In this document: in pieces, positions 17,693 to 26,348 of the stretch
Position numbering within the stretch: the stretch's first letter is position 1
Layout: the number at the start of each line of letters is the position of its first letter
Assembly (NCBI GenBank): GCA_963772965.1
Contig: CAVYZU010000012.1
Span: forward strand, 1 to 64,000
Direction: 5' to 3'
DNA from: AP-15 sp963772965
GTDB taxonomy: Bacteria > Pseudomonadota > Alphaproteobacteria > ATCC43930 > CGMCC-115725
DNA length: 64,000 nt
Translations under genes and position numbers: made by a program
Notes under the pieces: generated by a model
The model's database searches: none
What the model was told of the DNA's origin: nothing
The model's input: the letters and a program-made list of their open reading frames with translations, nothing else

Positions 17693-17872
17693 TCGGCAAA
17701 TTCCCGTCTAAGCGGGAAATTTTGCCGAATTCAGGACTTCAGCAAGAAATTTTCGTAAGCTCTGTCAGCGGGTTGCGCAGCAAATTCCCGTGCGCACCCA
17801 ACCGGGAATTTTCCGCGCTCAACCGGGAATTTTTGTCGGCATAAACGGGAAGTAAATCCCGGGAAGCGGGAA
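17693..17872. repeat. Cluster of short inverted repeats with CGGGAATTT core
   Basis: A near-perfect palindrome (TCGGCAAATTCCCG, 6-nt spacer, CGGGAAATTTTGCCGA) spans 17693-17728. Related copies of AAATTCCCG or CCGGGAATTT occur at 17782-17790, 17802-17811 and 17823-17834, with a looser group at 17845-17872 (ACGGGAA, TCCCGGGAA, GCGGGAAAA). The same unit in both orientations suggests binding sites for a DNA-binding protein or recombinase, or a transposon end. No gene is credible across 17595-18048. Confidence 0.6.
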
Positions 17873-18048
17873 AACATCAAGCTCTGCATTACCGACACGC
17901 GATCAAAGGGGATCATCTCCAAAAGCTACGATACCTTTATGGCGAAATCCGGACCGTTCGTGCTGTTGAGGTGACGAGGCACCGCGCCTGGGCGCCATCT
18001 CTCATCTGTGTCGCCACCGCGATGGGCGCCGTCGACGGTTTGAGCATG

Positions 18049-18261
18049 CTAGCGGTCTGACGCGATCGCTTGGTGCCCACGATTGACCTTCTCGATGATG
18101 CGGTCGGGGTCGGCGGTCCAGACGAAAGGTTTGGGTTTGCGGTTGTGCTCGCCGAGGTAGCGGTTGATCGCCGCCTGGAGGTCAACGAGCGAATGGGACA
18201 CGCCGCGTCGGCTTTTTCTTGTGGGCGTACCCACCTGCAAAAAGCTCCCCTGCCGCTGCAT
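18049..18261 (-). pseudogene. Chimeric transposase fragment: IS5-type start, IS630-type end
   Basis: This 70-codon frame begins MQRQGSFLQ, the same start as the intact IS5 transposase at 19984, then joins the C-terminal tail of an IS630-family transposase (VDLQAAINRYLGEHNRKPKP, FVWTADPDRIIEKVNRG). The catalytic regions of both parents are absent. It records deletion or recombination between two insertion sequences and has no expected activity. Confidence 0.65.
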
Positions 18262-18343
18262 CGTCCCGCCCTCGGTCCCCCCGGACCCGCCAATGCTACT
18301 CGATGCGCGCCCGCAAACCCAACTTACTTCAGCGCTTCCTTAG
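18229..18343 (-). mobile_element. Left-end relic of an IS5-family element related to the intact copy
   Basis: This stretch is closely similar to the left end of the intact IS5 element (about 19950-20067), including the shared run CTGCAAAAAGCTCCCCTGCC and the CCCCCCGGACCCGCCAA block. It ends in the same terminal TTCCTTAG. Only about 115 nt remain. Confidence 0.65.
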
Positions 18344-18752
18344 GTCAACCTGCTGTCCGGCGACTGGCTTGCCTGCTGCGTCGGCAACCTTTCCGAATCA
18401 CCGGGAAGAAAGTAATTCTAAAAAATGACTACATCCACCACGTGGTCGACATCTACCACATCTGAACTGGGTGCGACGAAGGGAGAGATGATCGGTCGCA
18501 GCAGCGCGCTCAATTTGGAGGACGTGACCCGACGGGTCGGATGTGAGAAACTGCACGACCATGCAACGGAGATTGAGAATTTCTGATGCTCTACCCCAGC
18601 GACCCGAGGATAGGAGCATCGCCCGAGCTGATCTCTCAGCTGCGCGGGTCATTTTAACTCCGCCCATTTGCACAATGGGAGAGGACGCGCGCATCATACA
18701 AAGTATGACGTTCTCGCGACGCTTGGAAACGGCCGGCACCTCATGATCGGCG
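18344..18752. other. Gene-free stretch
   Basis: No frame with family features is found. It would contain the upstream region of the HD-domain gene that the IS5 element interrupts further on. Confidence 0.4.
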
Positions 18753-18848
18753 ATGACCCGCGACTCCCCGAAGATGCCTGCCCAACCAAGGCTGGTGGAC
18801 TTCTTCCGGAACCGCTTTGTGCCGATGGTAGCGAACCACCTTCTTTAG

Positions 18849-20063
18849 GGAAACCCTGAACAATGCTGCTACCGGGACATGGTCGCCGGAGGGTGAATTT
18901 TGACGATAGCAGTTCGCAGGCGGCGGGTTCAGTCAGCAGAATTTCCAGCTCGATCGCGGGTAATGCCCAACGTTCGCGCATCGTCGTGTCATTGGTAAAC
19001 TCCGGATCCTCATGCCTTTGCTGGCGCGAGCAGCGTCTTTTTGACGATCACCAGATTAGCCAGGGCGAACAGGGTGTGGAGCTGTGCCGTGTTCTTGGCC
19101 AGCCCGCGGTAGCGCAGCTTCTTATGGCGGAAGAGGTTCTTGACGATGTGGAAGGGGTGCTCGACCCAGGCCCGCACCTGCGCCAACCCTCGCTCTTCCG
19201 CCTCAGCCAGATCCCGCAAGGCTTTTGGCAGGGCTTTGACGATATGGCGCTTGACCGCAATGTTCCACGCCACCGCGCGCCCGGCGTGTTCGGGGCGCCT
19301 GGCCGCGCCAGTGTAACCGGCATCGGCGAAGACCGCTTTCTCCTCGCCGTGCAAGACCGCCGCCATCTGGGTGATATCGGCTGCGTTGGCGGCGGTGCCG
19401 GTCAGCGAGTGGACCACACCGCAGGCGACATCCACCCCGATATGCGCCTTCATCCCGAAATGCCACTGGTTGCCCTTCTTGGTCTGATGCATCTCGGGAT
19501 CGCGCGCTTTCTCCTTGTTTTTGGTCGAGGGCGGGGCGGCGATGATGGTGGCATCGACAATCGTCCCCTGGCGCATCAGCAACCCGCGCTCAGTCAGCAT
19601 CACCGCGACCTCGTCGAACAGGCCTTTGGTCAACTCGTGCTTTTCCAGCCAATGGCGGAAGTGCAGCACCGTCGTCGCGTCGGGCACCGGGTCGCGGTTC
19701 AAGTCAATGCCGGCAAAGCCGCGCAGCGCCTCGCTGTCATAAAACGCATCCTCGACCGCCTCGTCGGCGAGCCCGTACCACTGCTGTACAAAATAGACCC
19801 GAAGCATGCGCTCCAGTCCGATCGGCGGGCGGCCGCGCTCGCCCTTCGGGTAGAGCGGCTGCAATCGCTGCACCAGCCGTGCCCACGGCACCACCGCTTC
19901 CATCTCGGCCAGAAACTTGTCGCGCCGCGTCGACTTTTTCTTGCGCGCGTACTCCGCCTGCAAAAAGCTCCCCTGCCGCTGCATCGCCCCGCCCCTCGGT
20001 CCCCCCGGACCCGCCAAATTTATCCGACGCACACCCCCAAAACCCGACTTTTTCAGTGTTTCC
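18849..20063 (-). mobile_element. IS5-family insertion sequence with TTAG target duplication
   Basis: The 1215-bp element has terminal inverted repeats GGAAACCCTGAACAA (from 18849) and GGAAACACTGAAAAA (complement ending at 20063), 13 of 15 matching. It is flanked by TTAG at 18845-18848 and 20064-20067, the YTAR type of target duplication typical of IS5. It carries one intact transposase and interrupts an HD-domain gene. Confidence 0.85.
19010..19984 (-). CDS. IS5-family transposase
   Basis: A 324-residue DDE transposase. The N-terminal DUF772-type region (FLAEMEAVVPWARLVQRLQP, GRPPIGLERMLRVYFVQQWY) is followed by the catalytic acids: Asp in GTIVDATIIAAP, Asp in AVFADAGYTGA and Glu in RAWVEHPFHIVKNLF, with the Y-x2-R-x3-E-x6-K pattern partly visible. 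The start is ATG 19984 (MQRQGSFLQAEY), which agrees with the copy at 18261. No frameshift is seen, so it may still be active. Confidence 0.95.
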   Translation of the reverse strand: MQRQGSFLQAEYARKKKSTRRDKFLAEMEAVVPWARLVQRLQPLYPKGERGRPPIGLERMLRVYFVQQWYGLADEAVEDAFYDSEALRGFAGIDLNRDPVPDATTVLHFRHWLEKHELTKGLFDEVAVMLTERGLLMRQGTIVDATIIAAPPSTKNKEKARDPEMHQTKKGNQWHFGMKAHIGVDVACGVVHSLTGTAANAADITQMAAVLHGEEKAVFADAGYTGAARRPEHAGRAVAWNIAVKRHIVKALPKALRDLAEAEERGLAQVRAWVEHPFHIVKNLFRHKKLRYRGLAKNTAQLHTLFALANLVIVKKTLLAPAKA

Positions 20064-20749
20064 TTAGAGCGCGAGCCTGGCGAGAAACACCGGGCTGGAC
20101 GAGAAGGTCGTCATCGCAGGTCTATTGCACGACATTGCAATGGCAGGGCTGATCACGAGTGATCATGGATATTGGGGAGCCCAACTGATCGAGCCTTCTG
20201 GATGAGAAAGTCAGCTGGGCCGTTCGCCACCATCAAGCCCCGCGTTACTTCCCCGACGATTCGGTCGGGTATTCATATCCCGAGGCAGATATCCGCTACT
20301 TCGGAGAGGATTATCAGCCGCCAGACTATCTTCGCCAGGCCTACGAACAGTCACGTCAGCACAAATGGTATATGACGAGCAGGCTTATCACGGTGGAATG
20401 ATCATATGCCTTCGATCCGCAGATAGTGGTCAGCGTCGACGATTTCGAAGACGTGGTTGGCAGGCATTTCTGGCAGCCGAAGGAAGGTCTCGGGTTTGAC
20501 AATCCCCTGGTTGCCCAAATGTGGCGCACGATGATTTGGCCGCGCAATTCTCTGTAAAGCGGAGCTTTTGCAGCGCACCCTAGCGGTCTTTCCGAATGGC
20601 TCCGGCAGAAGCATTGGCGCCCGTTCGTTTCGCGGAGAACCATCAAACATGACGCAGTTCGCTTTTGGCCTCGCCTCTCCTGTTGCAGTCTTAATCAGCC
20701 GCACGAAATCGGTTACGCGGAACCTGCCGGCAGGCGAGGTGAGGCGACG

Positions 20750-21055
20750 ATGATTTTTTCGGGTCGCTTTGCCGGCAAGGTCGCCGTCGTCGCTGGTGCT
20801 GCGCAAGGCATCGGCCGGACCGTGGCGCTGCGCATTGCGTGCGAACGGCGCCCAAGTCGCGATGATCGATCGCTCGCCGCTGGTCGAAGAGGTCCGGCAC
20901 GAGGTCGAAGAGGTCCGGCACGAGGCCGAAGCTGCCGGCGGCACAGCAATTGCGATCCTCGCCGATCTCGAGTCGTTTTCCGGCGCCGCTGCCGCCATGG
21001 GTAGGGCGCGGGAGCGCTTCGGCCATATCGATATCCTGGTCAACACGAGCCCTCC
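20750..21055 (+). pseudogene. benD: Remnant of benzoate diol dehydrogenase (BenD-like SDR)
   Basis: The Rossmann N-terminus FAGKVAVVAGAAQGIGRTVA is followed, after an inserted C near 20846, by GAQVAMIDRSPLVEEV, then ILADLESFSGAAAAM and RFGHIDILVN. This matches the N-terminal half of cis-1,2-dihydroxycyclohexadiene carboxylate dehydrogenases (BenD), which make catechol. After ILVN the sequence jumps straight into muconate cycloisomerase, so the catalytic YxxxK half is deleted. A 21-bp tandem duplication lies inside. The specific BenD assignment rests on gene neighbourhood and is moderately sure. Confidence 0.65.
20883..20924 (+). repeat. 21-bp perfect tandem duplication inside benD remnant
   Basis: The 21-bp unit beginning GTCGAAGAGG and ending CCGGCACGAG occurs twice head to tail (20883-20903, 20904-20924), duplicating the heptapeptide VEEVRHE in frame. 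It looks like a replication-slippage event in a gene no longer under selection. Confidence 0.9.
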
Positions 21056-21060
21056 TCGCT

Positions 21061-22092
21061 CTCGGCCACGGCGCAGAGCTACGTCATCGTAGACCTGCGC
21101 CTGGCCAACAGGGTGGAGGGCTTCGGCGAAGCCGCCACCCTCGGCGGCCGCGCTCGAGCGAGGAGAGTGTCGAGAGCATCAAGGCCACGATCGAGCATAT
21201 CTTGCGCCTGCGCTGATCGGGGCTCCGGCTGACCGGTTCGAGGCGGCCTGCCTGCGCATGGACAAGGTGGCGAAGCGCAACAACGCCGCCAAGGCCGGGA
21301 TCGAAAGCGCGCTGTTCGATGCGTCGGCAAGACGCTTGGCGTTCCCGCCGCGCAGCTTCTCGGCGGCGCCGTCCGCGACAGCATGCCTGTGGATGCTCGC
21401 TTCCGGCGACCCTGCCCGAGAGGTTGAGGAAGCGGAGAAGAAGCTCGGCGCGCCTGTACGACATGTTCAAGGTGAAGATCGGCGCCCAGTCCCCAGAGGC
21501 CGACCTGGCGCGCCTGCGTCACCTCGCCGATGCGCTTTCTGGCCGCGCTAGCCTGATCGTCGACGCCAACCAGGCCTGGGATGAGACGATAGCGCTGCGT
21601 TGCCTGCCTGTACTCGCCAAGTGTGGCTTACGGCTCGTCGAGCAGGCGCTGCCGGCCTGGAACCTTGCCGGCATGGCCCGGCTGCGCACCCGTTCAACGG
21701 TACCGTTGATGGCTGATGAGGGTGTGTTTTCCACACACGACATGCTGGACGTCGCGCGCGCCGGCGCGGTGGATGTGGTCTCGCTCAAGCTCGTCAAGCA
21801 CGGTGGACTGCTCGCGACGCGCGAATGTTGCTGCGGTGGCCGAGGCGGCTGGGATCGGTCTCTATGGTGGTTGCCTATTGGAAAGCTCGATCGGTGCCGC
21901 CGCACATCTGCAGGTCTTTCCGGGCTGCGCGAGCTTTCCTGGGGCTGCGAGCATTTCGGCCCGCAGATTCTCGTCGACGATCTGGTCCAAGAGCCGCTGC
22001 ATTTCACGGATTTCCGGGTCCATCTGTCCGCCGGCTCGGGCCTCGGTGTCACCCTCGATCATGATAAGCTGCGCCATTACGCCCGGCGTTGA
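21061..22092 (+). pseudogene. catB: Muconate cycloisomerase (CatB), at least five frameshifts
   Basis: Enolase-superfamily pieces follow one another in shifting frames: SYVIVDLRLANRVEGFGEAA, SEESVESIKATIEHI, MDKVAKRNNAAKAGIESALF, FKVKIGAQSPEADLARLRHL, SLIVDANQAWDET, LVEQALPAWNL, PLMADEGVFSTHDMLDVARA, VDVVSLKLVKHGGLLATRE, GIGLYGGCLLESSIGAAAHL and CEHFGPQILVDDLVQEPLHF. These include the KxK, DANQAW and DEG metal/catalytic motifs of CatB, which lactonises cis,cis-muconate in the beta-ketoadipate pathway. The protein could not be made as it stands. Confidence 0.85.
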
Positions 22093-22102
22093 GGAGACGA
22101 CC

Positions 22103-22399
22103 TTGCTCTATTGCGTGCGAATGGATGTGAATGTTCCCTACGCCATCGACCAGGACCGGTTCGAGCGCCTGAAGGCCGATGAGAAGGCGCGCGCCCAGGA
22201 CCTGCAACGTGCGGGCAAGTGGTTGCAACTGTGGCGCGTCGCCGGCTGCTATGCGAACATCAGTGTGTTCGATGTCGACGATCACGACGAACTGCACGCG
22301 ATTTTGTCGTCGCTGCCGCTGTTTCCTTTCATGCACATCAACATCACGGCGCTCGCGCGCCATCCCTCAGCGATCAGCGCCCGCGAGCCCGCAGGCTGA
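22103..22399 (+). CDS. catC: Muconolactone delta-isomerase (CatC)
   Basis: A 98-residue CatC with an intact frame, unlike its neighbours. It isomerises muconolactone to beta-ketoadipate enol-lactone, the step after CatB. Signatures: MDVNVPYAIDQDRFERLKAD, KARAQDLQRAGKWLQLWRVA, YANISVFDVDDHDELHAIL and LPLFPFMHINITALARHPSA. Length equals the usual ~96 residues. TTG 22103 (MLYCVRMDV) has GAGGAG six nt upstream; ATG 22121 is the alternative. Its operon partner catB is destroyed, so the step has no local substrate supply; the gene may be a recent survivor or may still act with genes elsewhere. Confidence 0.9.
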   Translation: MLYCVRMDVNVPYAIDQDRFERLKADEKARAQDLQRAGKWLQLWRVAGCYANISVFDVDDHDELHAILSSLPLFPFMHINITALARHPSAISAREPAG

Positions 22400-22974
22400 T
22401 CGCGATGTGAACTGCGCCGCCACGAGGCTTACCGGTTCTGTGCGATCAAGGCGGTTTCGCTGATGCCTCGGCGCTCTTCCAGCGGGTCTACGACCGGTTC
22501 GCCAAGGTTTCGACACGGCCGACCTCAAGCGCGACAGCCCTCTTCGATTCATTGGTGTCCTAGCGTTTGCTACGCGTCCCTCAATTTTGGCGTTCGCTGG
22601 GCGAAGGGCCGAATTCCACCAAATTAGCCTGTTGCTCCATTCCGCTGTGAAGGTCCCGTTTAGGGGCAGGAAGAGCGGTTCCGGGCGCGAAGGCTGAGGG
22701 TCAGTTGTGGGTCGATTCCCCTAGTTCGATCGTGACGGCGCGCAGCTCCCCGCCCCGCTCCGCGTTCCGATTGCCAGCGCCAGCGTTAGAGGGAGGAACA
22801 ACAAACCCGCGCTCAGCGGGTCTTGGATGGGATGGCAGATCGCACTCCACTACAGGAGCGGAGCGAGGAAAAGGCCTTCGTTGGGGCGTTGTGGCAAGCA
22901 TTGGCGTGCTTGATCGCGCCTTGGCATAGTGCCTGATCAGGGGGCGTCGCAAGCTGAGGACGGGCCAAGAGGAC
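22400..22974. other. Intergenic stretch with gene debris
   Basis: No intact gene is seen. About 22425-22560 contains scraps such as LFQRVYDRFAKGFDTADLKR-like residues in shifting frames, reminiscent of the C-terminal end of TPR/ATPase-type regulators, but too short to assign. A hairpin ACCCGC-GCTCA-GCGGGT at 22805-22821 could be an old terminator. Confidence 0.35.
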
Positions 22975-24576
22975 ATGCAAGCCTACGATTACATTGTTGT
23001 CGGCGCCGGATCGGCCGGCGCTGCCGTTGCAAACCGGCTGTCGTCAGATCCGCGCAACAAGGTGTTGTTGCTCGAAGCCGGGCGGGCGAGCCATCCCTGG
23101 TCTTCTATCCCGATCGGAATGGCCCGGCTGATCACCAATCCCGCCGCCAACTGGCTCTATTCCTCCGAGCCCGAGCCGAGCACAAACGGCCGCCGGCTAC
23201 CGGTGCCACGTGGCAAACTGCTCGGTGGTTCCAGCTCGATCAACGGAATGGTGTTTGTCCGCGGCCAAGCCCAGGACTTTGATACCTGGGCACAGATGGG
23301 CAACCGCGGCTGGAGCTACACAGAAGTCCTGCCTTTCTTCAAGCGCATGGAAAGCTATGCCGGCGAGGGCGACGATGCGTTTCGCGGCCGCGAGGGCCCG
23401 TTGCGCGTCACCAACCCCGAGCCGCGCGACCGGCTTTTTGCGACTATTATCAACGCGGCGGCGCAGGTCGGCATCCGGTACAACCCGGACTACAACGGCG
23501 CCAGCCAAGACGGAATCGCGATGAGTCAGGCGACGATCGCCGGCGGCCGCCGCATGAGTACGGCGCGGTGCTATCTCGATCCGGTCCGCAACCGCCGGAA
23601 CCTGCGTATTGAAACCGAGGCTTTGACCGAAGGGCTAATGCTCGACGGGAAGCGCTGCGCCGGCGTCAGCTACTCCGTCGCAGGCAATTCGCGCGAGGCC
23701 TGCGCGTTGCGTGAGGTCGTGGTTAGCGCTGGCGCGTTCAACTCGCCGCAATTGCTGGAGTTATCCGGCATCGGCCAGCCCGAACGCTTGCGCAAACTCG
23801 GCATCGAGGTGCGCCATGAGCTGCCCGGTGTCGGCGAGAACCTGCGCGATCATTACGTTCCGCGTACCCGCTGGCTGGTCGCTAAAAAAGGCATCACCTT
23901 CAACGACCGGGGGCGTGGCCTCGGTCTAGCGCACCAGGTGGTGCGCTACGCGCTGTGGCGGCAGGGCATGCTGGCGATGACAGGCGCCCCGATCCGCGCG
24001 TTCGTACGCTCGCGCGAGGGCCTGGAGGCGCCGGATCTGATGCTGGGTTGGATCCCGATGCTGACCGAACCCAGCCCGCGAGGCCCGAGGATATCGCGGC
24101 GGTCAGGTCTGACCCTTTATGCTCACGCGATGCGCCCGGAGAGCAAGGGACATGTTCACATCACCGCCGCCGATCCGCGCCAACCGCCGGCGATCAATTT
24201 CAATTTTCTGTCGTCGCCGCCCGACGCGGAGGTGACGGTGCGCGCCGTCCGCATCGCCCGCGCGATCATGACCGCCCCCGCGATGACCCCCTTTCAGGTG
24301 AGCGAAATCGCGCCGGGGGTCGATCGGACCACCGACGGCGAAATCCTCGACTGGGTGAAGAAGGCGGCAGAAACCACCTATCACCCGGTGGGCACCTGCA
24401 AGATGGGGTCCGACCCGATGGCAGTCGTCGACGCCCAGCTTCGGGTCCATGGCATTGCGGGCCTGCGGGTCGCCGACGCCTCGATCATGCCGACGCTGAC
24501 ATCGGGCAATACGAATGCGCCGTCGATCATGATCGGTGAAAAGGCGGCAGAGATGGTGCTGAATACCTCGGTGTAG
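22975..24576 (+). CDS. GMC family oxidoreductase (choline dehydrogenase-like)
   Basis: A 533-residue FAD-dependent glucose-methanol-choline oxidoreductase that oxidises an alcohol to an aldehyde. The FAD-binding motif is at the N-terminus (YIVVGAGSAGAAVANRL), followed by KLLGGSSSINGMVFVRG (GMC signature 1), VVSAGAFNSPQLLELSGIG (signature 2) and the active-site histidine in TTYHPVGTCKMG. The C-terminus has NTNAPSIMIGEKAAEM. No signal peptide is visible, so it is probably cytoplasmic or membrane-associated. Start ATG 22975 is preceded by AAGAGGAC. Such enzymes act on choline, polyethylene glycol, alkanols and others; the substrate here cannot be assigned. Confidence 0.93.
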   Translation: MQAYDYIVVGAGSAGAAVANRLSSDPRNKVLLLEAGRASHPWSSIPIGMARLITNPAANWLYSSEPEPSTNGRRLPVPRGKLLGGSSSINGMVFVRGQAQDFDTWAQMGNRGWSYTEVLPFFKRMESYAGEGDDAFRGREGPLRVTNPEPRDRLFATIINAAAQVGIRYNPDYNGASQDGIAMSQATIAGGRRMSTARCYLDPVRNRRNLRIETEALTEGLMLDGKRCAGVSYSVAGNSREACALREVVVSAGAFNSPQLLELSGIGQPERLRKLGIEVRHELPGVGENLRDHYVPRTRWLVAKKGITFNDRGRGLGLAHQVVRYALWRQGMLAMTGAPIRAFVRSREGLEAPDLMLGWIPMLTEPSPRGPRISRRSGLTLYAHAMRPESKGHVHITAADPRQPPAINFNFLSSPPDAEVTVRAVRIARAIMTAPAMTPFQVSEIAPGVDRTTDGEILDWVKKAAETTYHPVGTCKMGSDPMAVVDAQLRVHGIAGLRVADASIMPTLTSGNTNAPSIMIGEKAAEMVLNTSV

Positions 24577-24793
24577 ATCCGAAGCCGTGCCGAGGTGTTC
24601 CGAAGTTGTCATCGTTGAAGCCACGGCCGCGGGTCGGACAAAAATCTCTATCCCTGCTGCTCACCAGAGTTCCTGGGTCGAGTAGAATACTCCCACTCGG
24701 AAATGAGGCGCGTGTGATCGTCAACGCATTCCTCTGCTTGGACGGCAGCCGCAGAACGGACAGCCCGCCACGCCACCCGCGGCTAACGTCTCC

Positions 24794-25957
24794 TCACCGT
24801 CTCTGCACCGACTCCACCATTCGCGTCACAATCTGCCTCAGAATCGGCGCCGGCGTCGCGAAATTCAGCCGCGCGAAGCCAGTGTATTCCGCCCCAAACG
24901 TCCCGCCAAAATTCAGCCCGACCCTGGCATGATCCAGGAAGAACTCCCCAGCGGAGCACGGCAGGTCCAGGGCACGACAGTCGAGCCAGGCCAGATACGT
25001 CGCCTCGGGCACTCGCATGGTCACGCCCGGAAGGTCGGCTTCGATAGTGTGCGCAAGCCAATCGCGGTTCGCGCGCAACTGAGCGAGAATCTCGTCAAGC
25101 CAGTTCTGTCCCTCATCCCAGGCCGCGACGGTGGCATCGACACCCGTCACACCTGGTGAACCGAGCAATCGTGACGGGATGCGGCGTCCAAAGCGCTCCT
25201 TCAGTTCTGGGCTACCAAAATGCATGACAGCGCAGCGCAATGCCGGGATGTTGAAGCTCTTGGTCGCCGAAGTGATGGTAATGGTGCGGGCGGCGATCTC
25301 CGGATGCAGCGACGCCAGCGGAATATGGGTGTTGCCGGGATAGACGATATCCGCATGAATCTCGTCGGATACCATTACCAGATCATGACGGATCGCGAAT
25401 GCCGCCACCGCCTCCAGTTCCGCCCGGCTGTAGGCCCGCCCGGTGGGGTTCTGCGGGTGGCAGAATATCAGCATGCGCGTGCGCCGATCGGGGGCCGCCT
25501 CGTACGCGGCGAGGTCGAGCACCCACCGCGTGCCGTCGTCGCGCATCGGGTTGGCGATCAGGCGACGGCCCGTGTCCTCGATCGCGCGCATGAAGGGCGG
25601 ATAGGAGGGAAGCTGCAACAGAACTGCGTCCCCCGGCTCGCTGAACGCCATGACCGAGGAGAAGCTGGCCTGCACCAGATCGCCGACTGCGAGTGTGTCG
25701 GCGGGATCCGTGTCCCAGCCGAAGCGCTGCTCCATGCGGCGGACAAAGGCCTCGGCCAGCATGCCCTCGCGCGCGGCGTAGCCATATTCCTGGTTCTGTG
25801 TCAGGCGCGTCAGAGCGCTGGTGATCGAGGGCGCGACGCCAAAATCCATATCGGCGACCCAAGCCGGCAGTACGTCAGGTGGAAACTTGTGCCATTTGTT
25901 GGTGCGTCGGGCCCGCAACGTGGCAATGTCGAAGTCGGTTGCTCCGGCAGCTGTCAT
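24794..25957 (-). CDS. MalY/PatB-type PLP-dependent C-S lyase/aminotransferase
   Basis: A 387-residue fold-type I PLP enzyme of the MalY/PatB subgroup, which typically cleaves cystathionine or other C-S substrates. Key features: WVADMDFGVAPSITSAL near the N-terminus (subgroup signature), LLQLPSYPPFM, HPQNPTGR (Asn170 stacking region), VSDEIHADIVYPG (Asp198 pairing with the pyridine nitrogen) and the Schiff-base Lys233 in SATKSFNIPAL. It is followed in the same direction by nothing obvious. The next upstream minus-strand gene is a DszA-type monooxygenase, so both could serve organosulfur metabolism, but they are 391 nt apart and the link is inference. Confidence 0.92.
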   Translation of the reverse strand: MTAAGATDFDIATLRARRTNKWHKFPPDVLPAWVADMDFGVAPSITSALTRLTQNQEYGYAAREGMLAEAFVRRMEQRFGWDTDPADTLAVGDLVQASFSSVMAFSEPGDAVLLQLPSYPPFMRAIEDTGRRLIANPMRDDGTRWVLDLAAYEAAPDRRTRMLIFCHPQNPTGRAYSRAELEAVAAFAIRHDLVMVSDEIHADIVYPGNTHIPLASLHPEIAARTITITSATKSFNIPALRCAVMHFGSPELKERFGRRIPSRLLGSPGVTGVDATVAAWDEGQNWLDEILAQLRANRDWLAHTIEADLPGVTMRVPEATYLAWLDCRALDLPCSAGEFFLDHARVGLNFGGTFGAEYTGFARLNFATPAPILRQIVTRMVESVQRR

Positions 25958-26348
25958 GTTTTTGGCTCTCCGCTGTCGCGCGCACTTTCATAGGCGCCCG
26001 TCAGAGGATTTAGCATCAGACGATCTGGCAATCGACAGCCGACTTAATGCCTGGCGGATCAGAGCCCTGGACGTGGTGGCGACGAGCTCGAATTTGGTCG
26101 GCTGCGTGGGAAGGGCAGCGTGGGCGGATCTTGGCCTGTCAAAGAGGCGTCGATCCCACTGCAACTCCTGCGTTCACCGGCTGTGGAGCAACGATTGCGG
26201 CTTGCGCTCGACCAGGAATAGCGCCGATCTCGTGCAGACGGTTCCGTCGCGCCCGGCGATGCGACCGCGGTCGGATTCTCGATTACGGTTGACTGGCGTG
26301 ATGGCGCGGTTTCGCCTGACCCTGACCCAGGTGGGCCGAGCGCCGTGG
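25958..26348. other. Gene-free stretch
   Basis: No coding region with family features is seen on either strand. It separates two minus-strand genes and should hold the promoter of the MalY-type gene. Confidence 0.45.

Larger units (their letters stand above)
18753..20557 (+). pseudogene. HD-domain phosphohydrolase-like gene split by IS5
   Basis: The 5' part (18753-18848) encodes PAQPRLVDFFRNRFVPMVAN up to HLL. The 3' part (20064-20557) continues SLARNTGLDEKVVIAGLLHD, then VSWAVRHHQALRYF-like sequence (here HHQAPRYFPDDSVGY), YLRQAYEQSRQHKWYM and DFEDVVGRHFWQP. LLHDIAMAG carries the HD metal-ligand pair and RHHQ may supply a further histidine. Besides the IS5 insertion there is an in-frame TAG at the target site, a frameshift near 20197 and a stop near 20400, so removing the IS would not restore it. 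Family members hydrolyse phosphoesters; substrate unknown. Confidence 0.72.

Noticed and set aside
17731..17922. 63-codon minus-strand frame over the inverted-repeat cluster
   Set aside because: Its repeated KFPV-type residues are simply the translation of the CGGGAATTT repeat; no independent evidence of coding.
18863..20152. Plus-strand frame of 429 codons
   Set aside because: It is the antisense shadow of the IS5 transposase and runs past the element's end.
21519..22052. 177-codon minus-strand frame
   Set aside because: It is antisense to the catB remnant, which carries recognisable enolase-superfamily motifs in the sense frames.
25220..25993. Plus-strand frame of 257 codons
   Set aside because: It is antisense to the MalY-type enzyme, whose PLP motifs are unambiguous.
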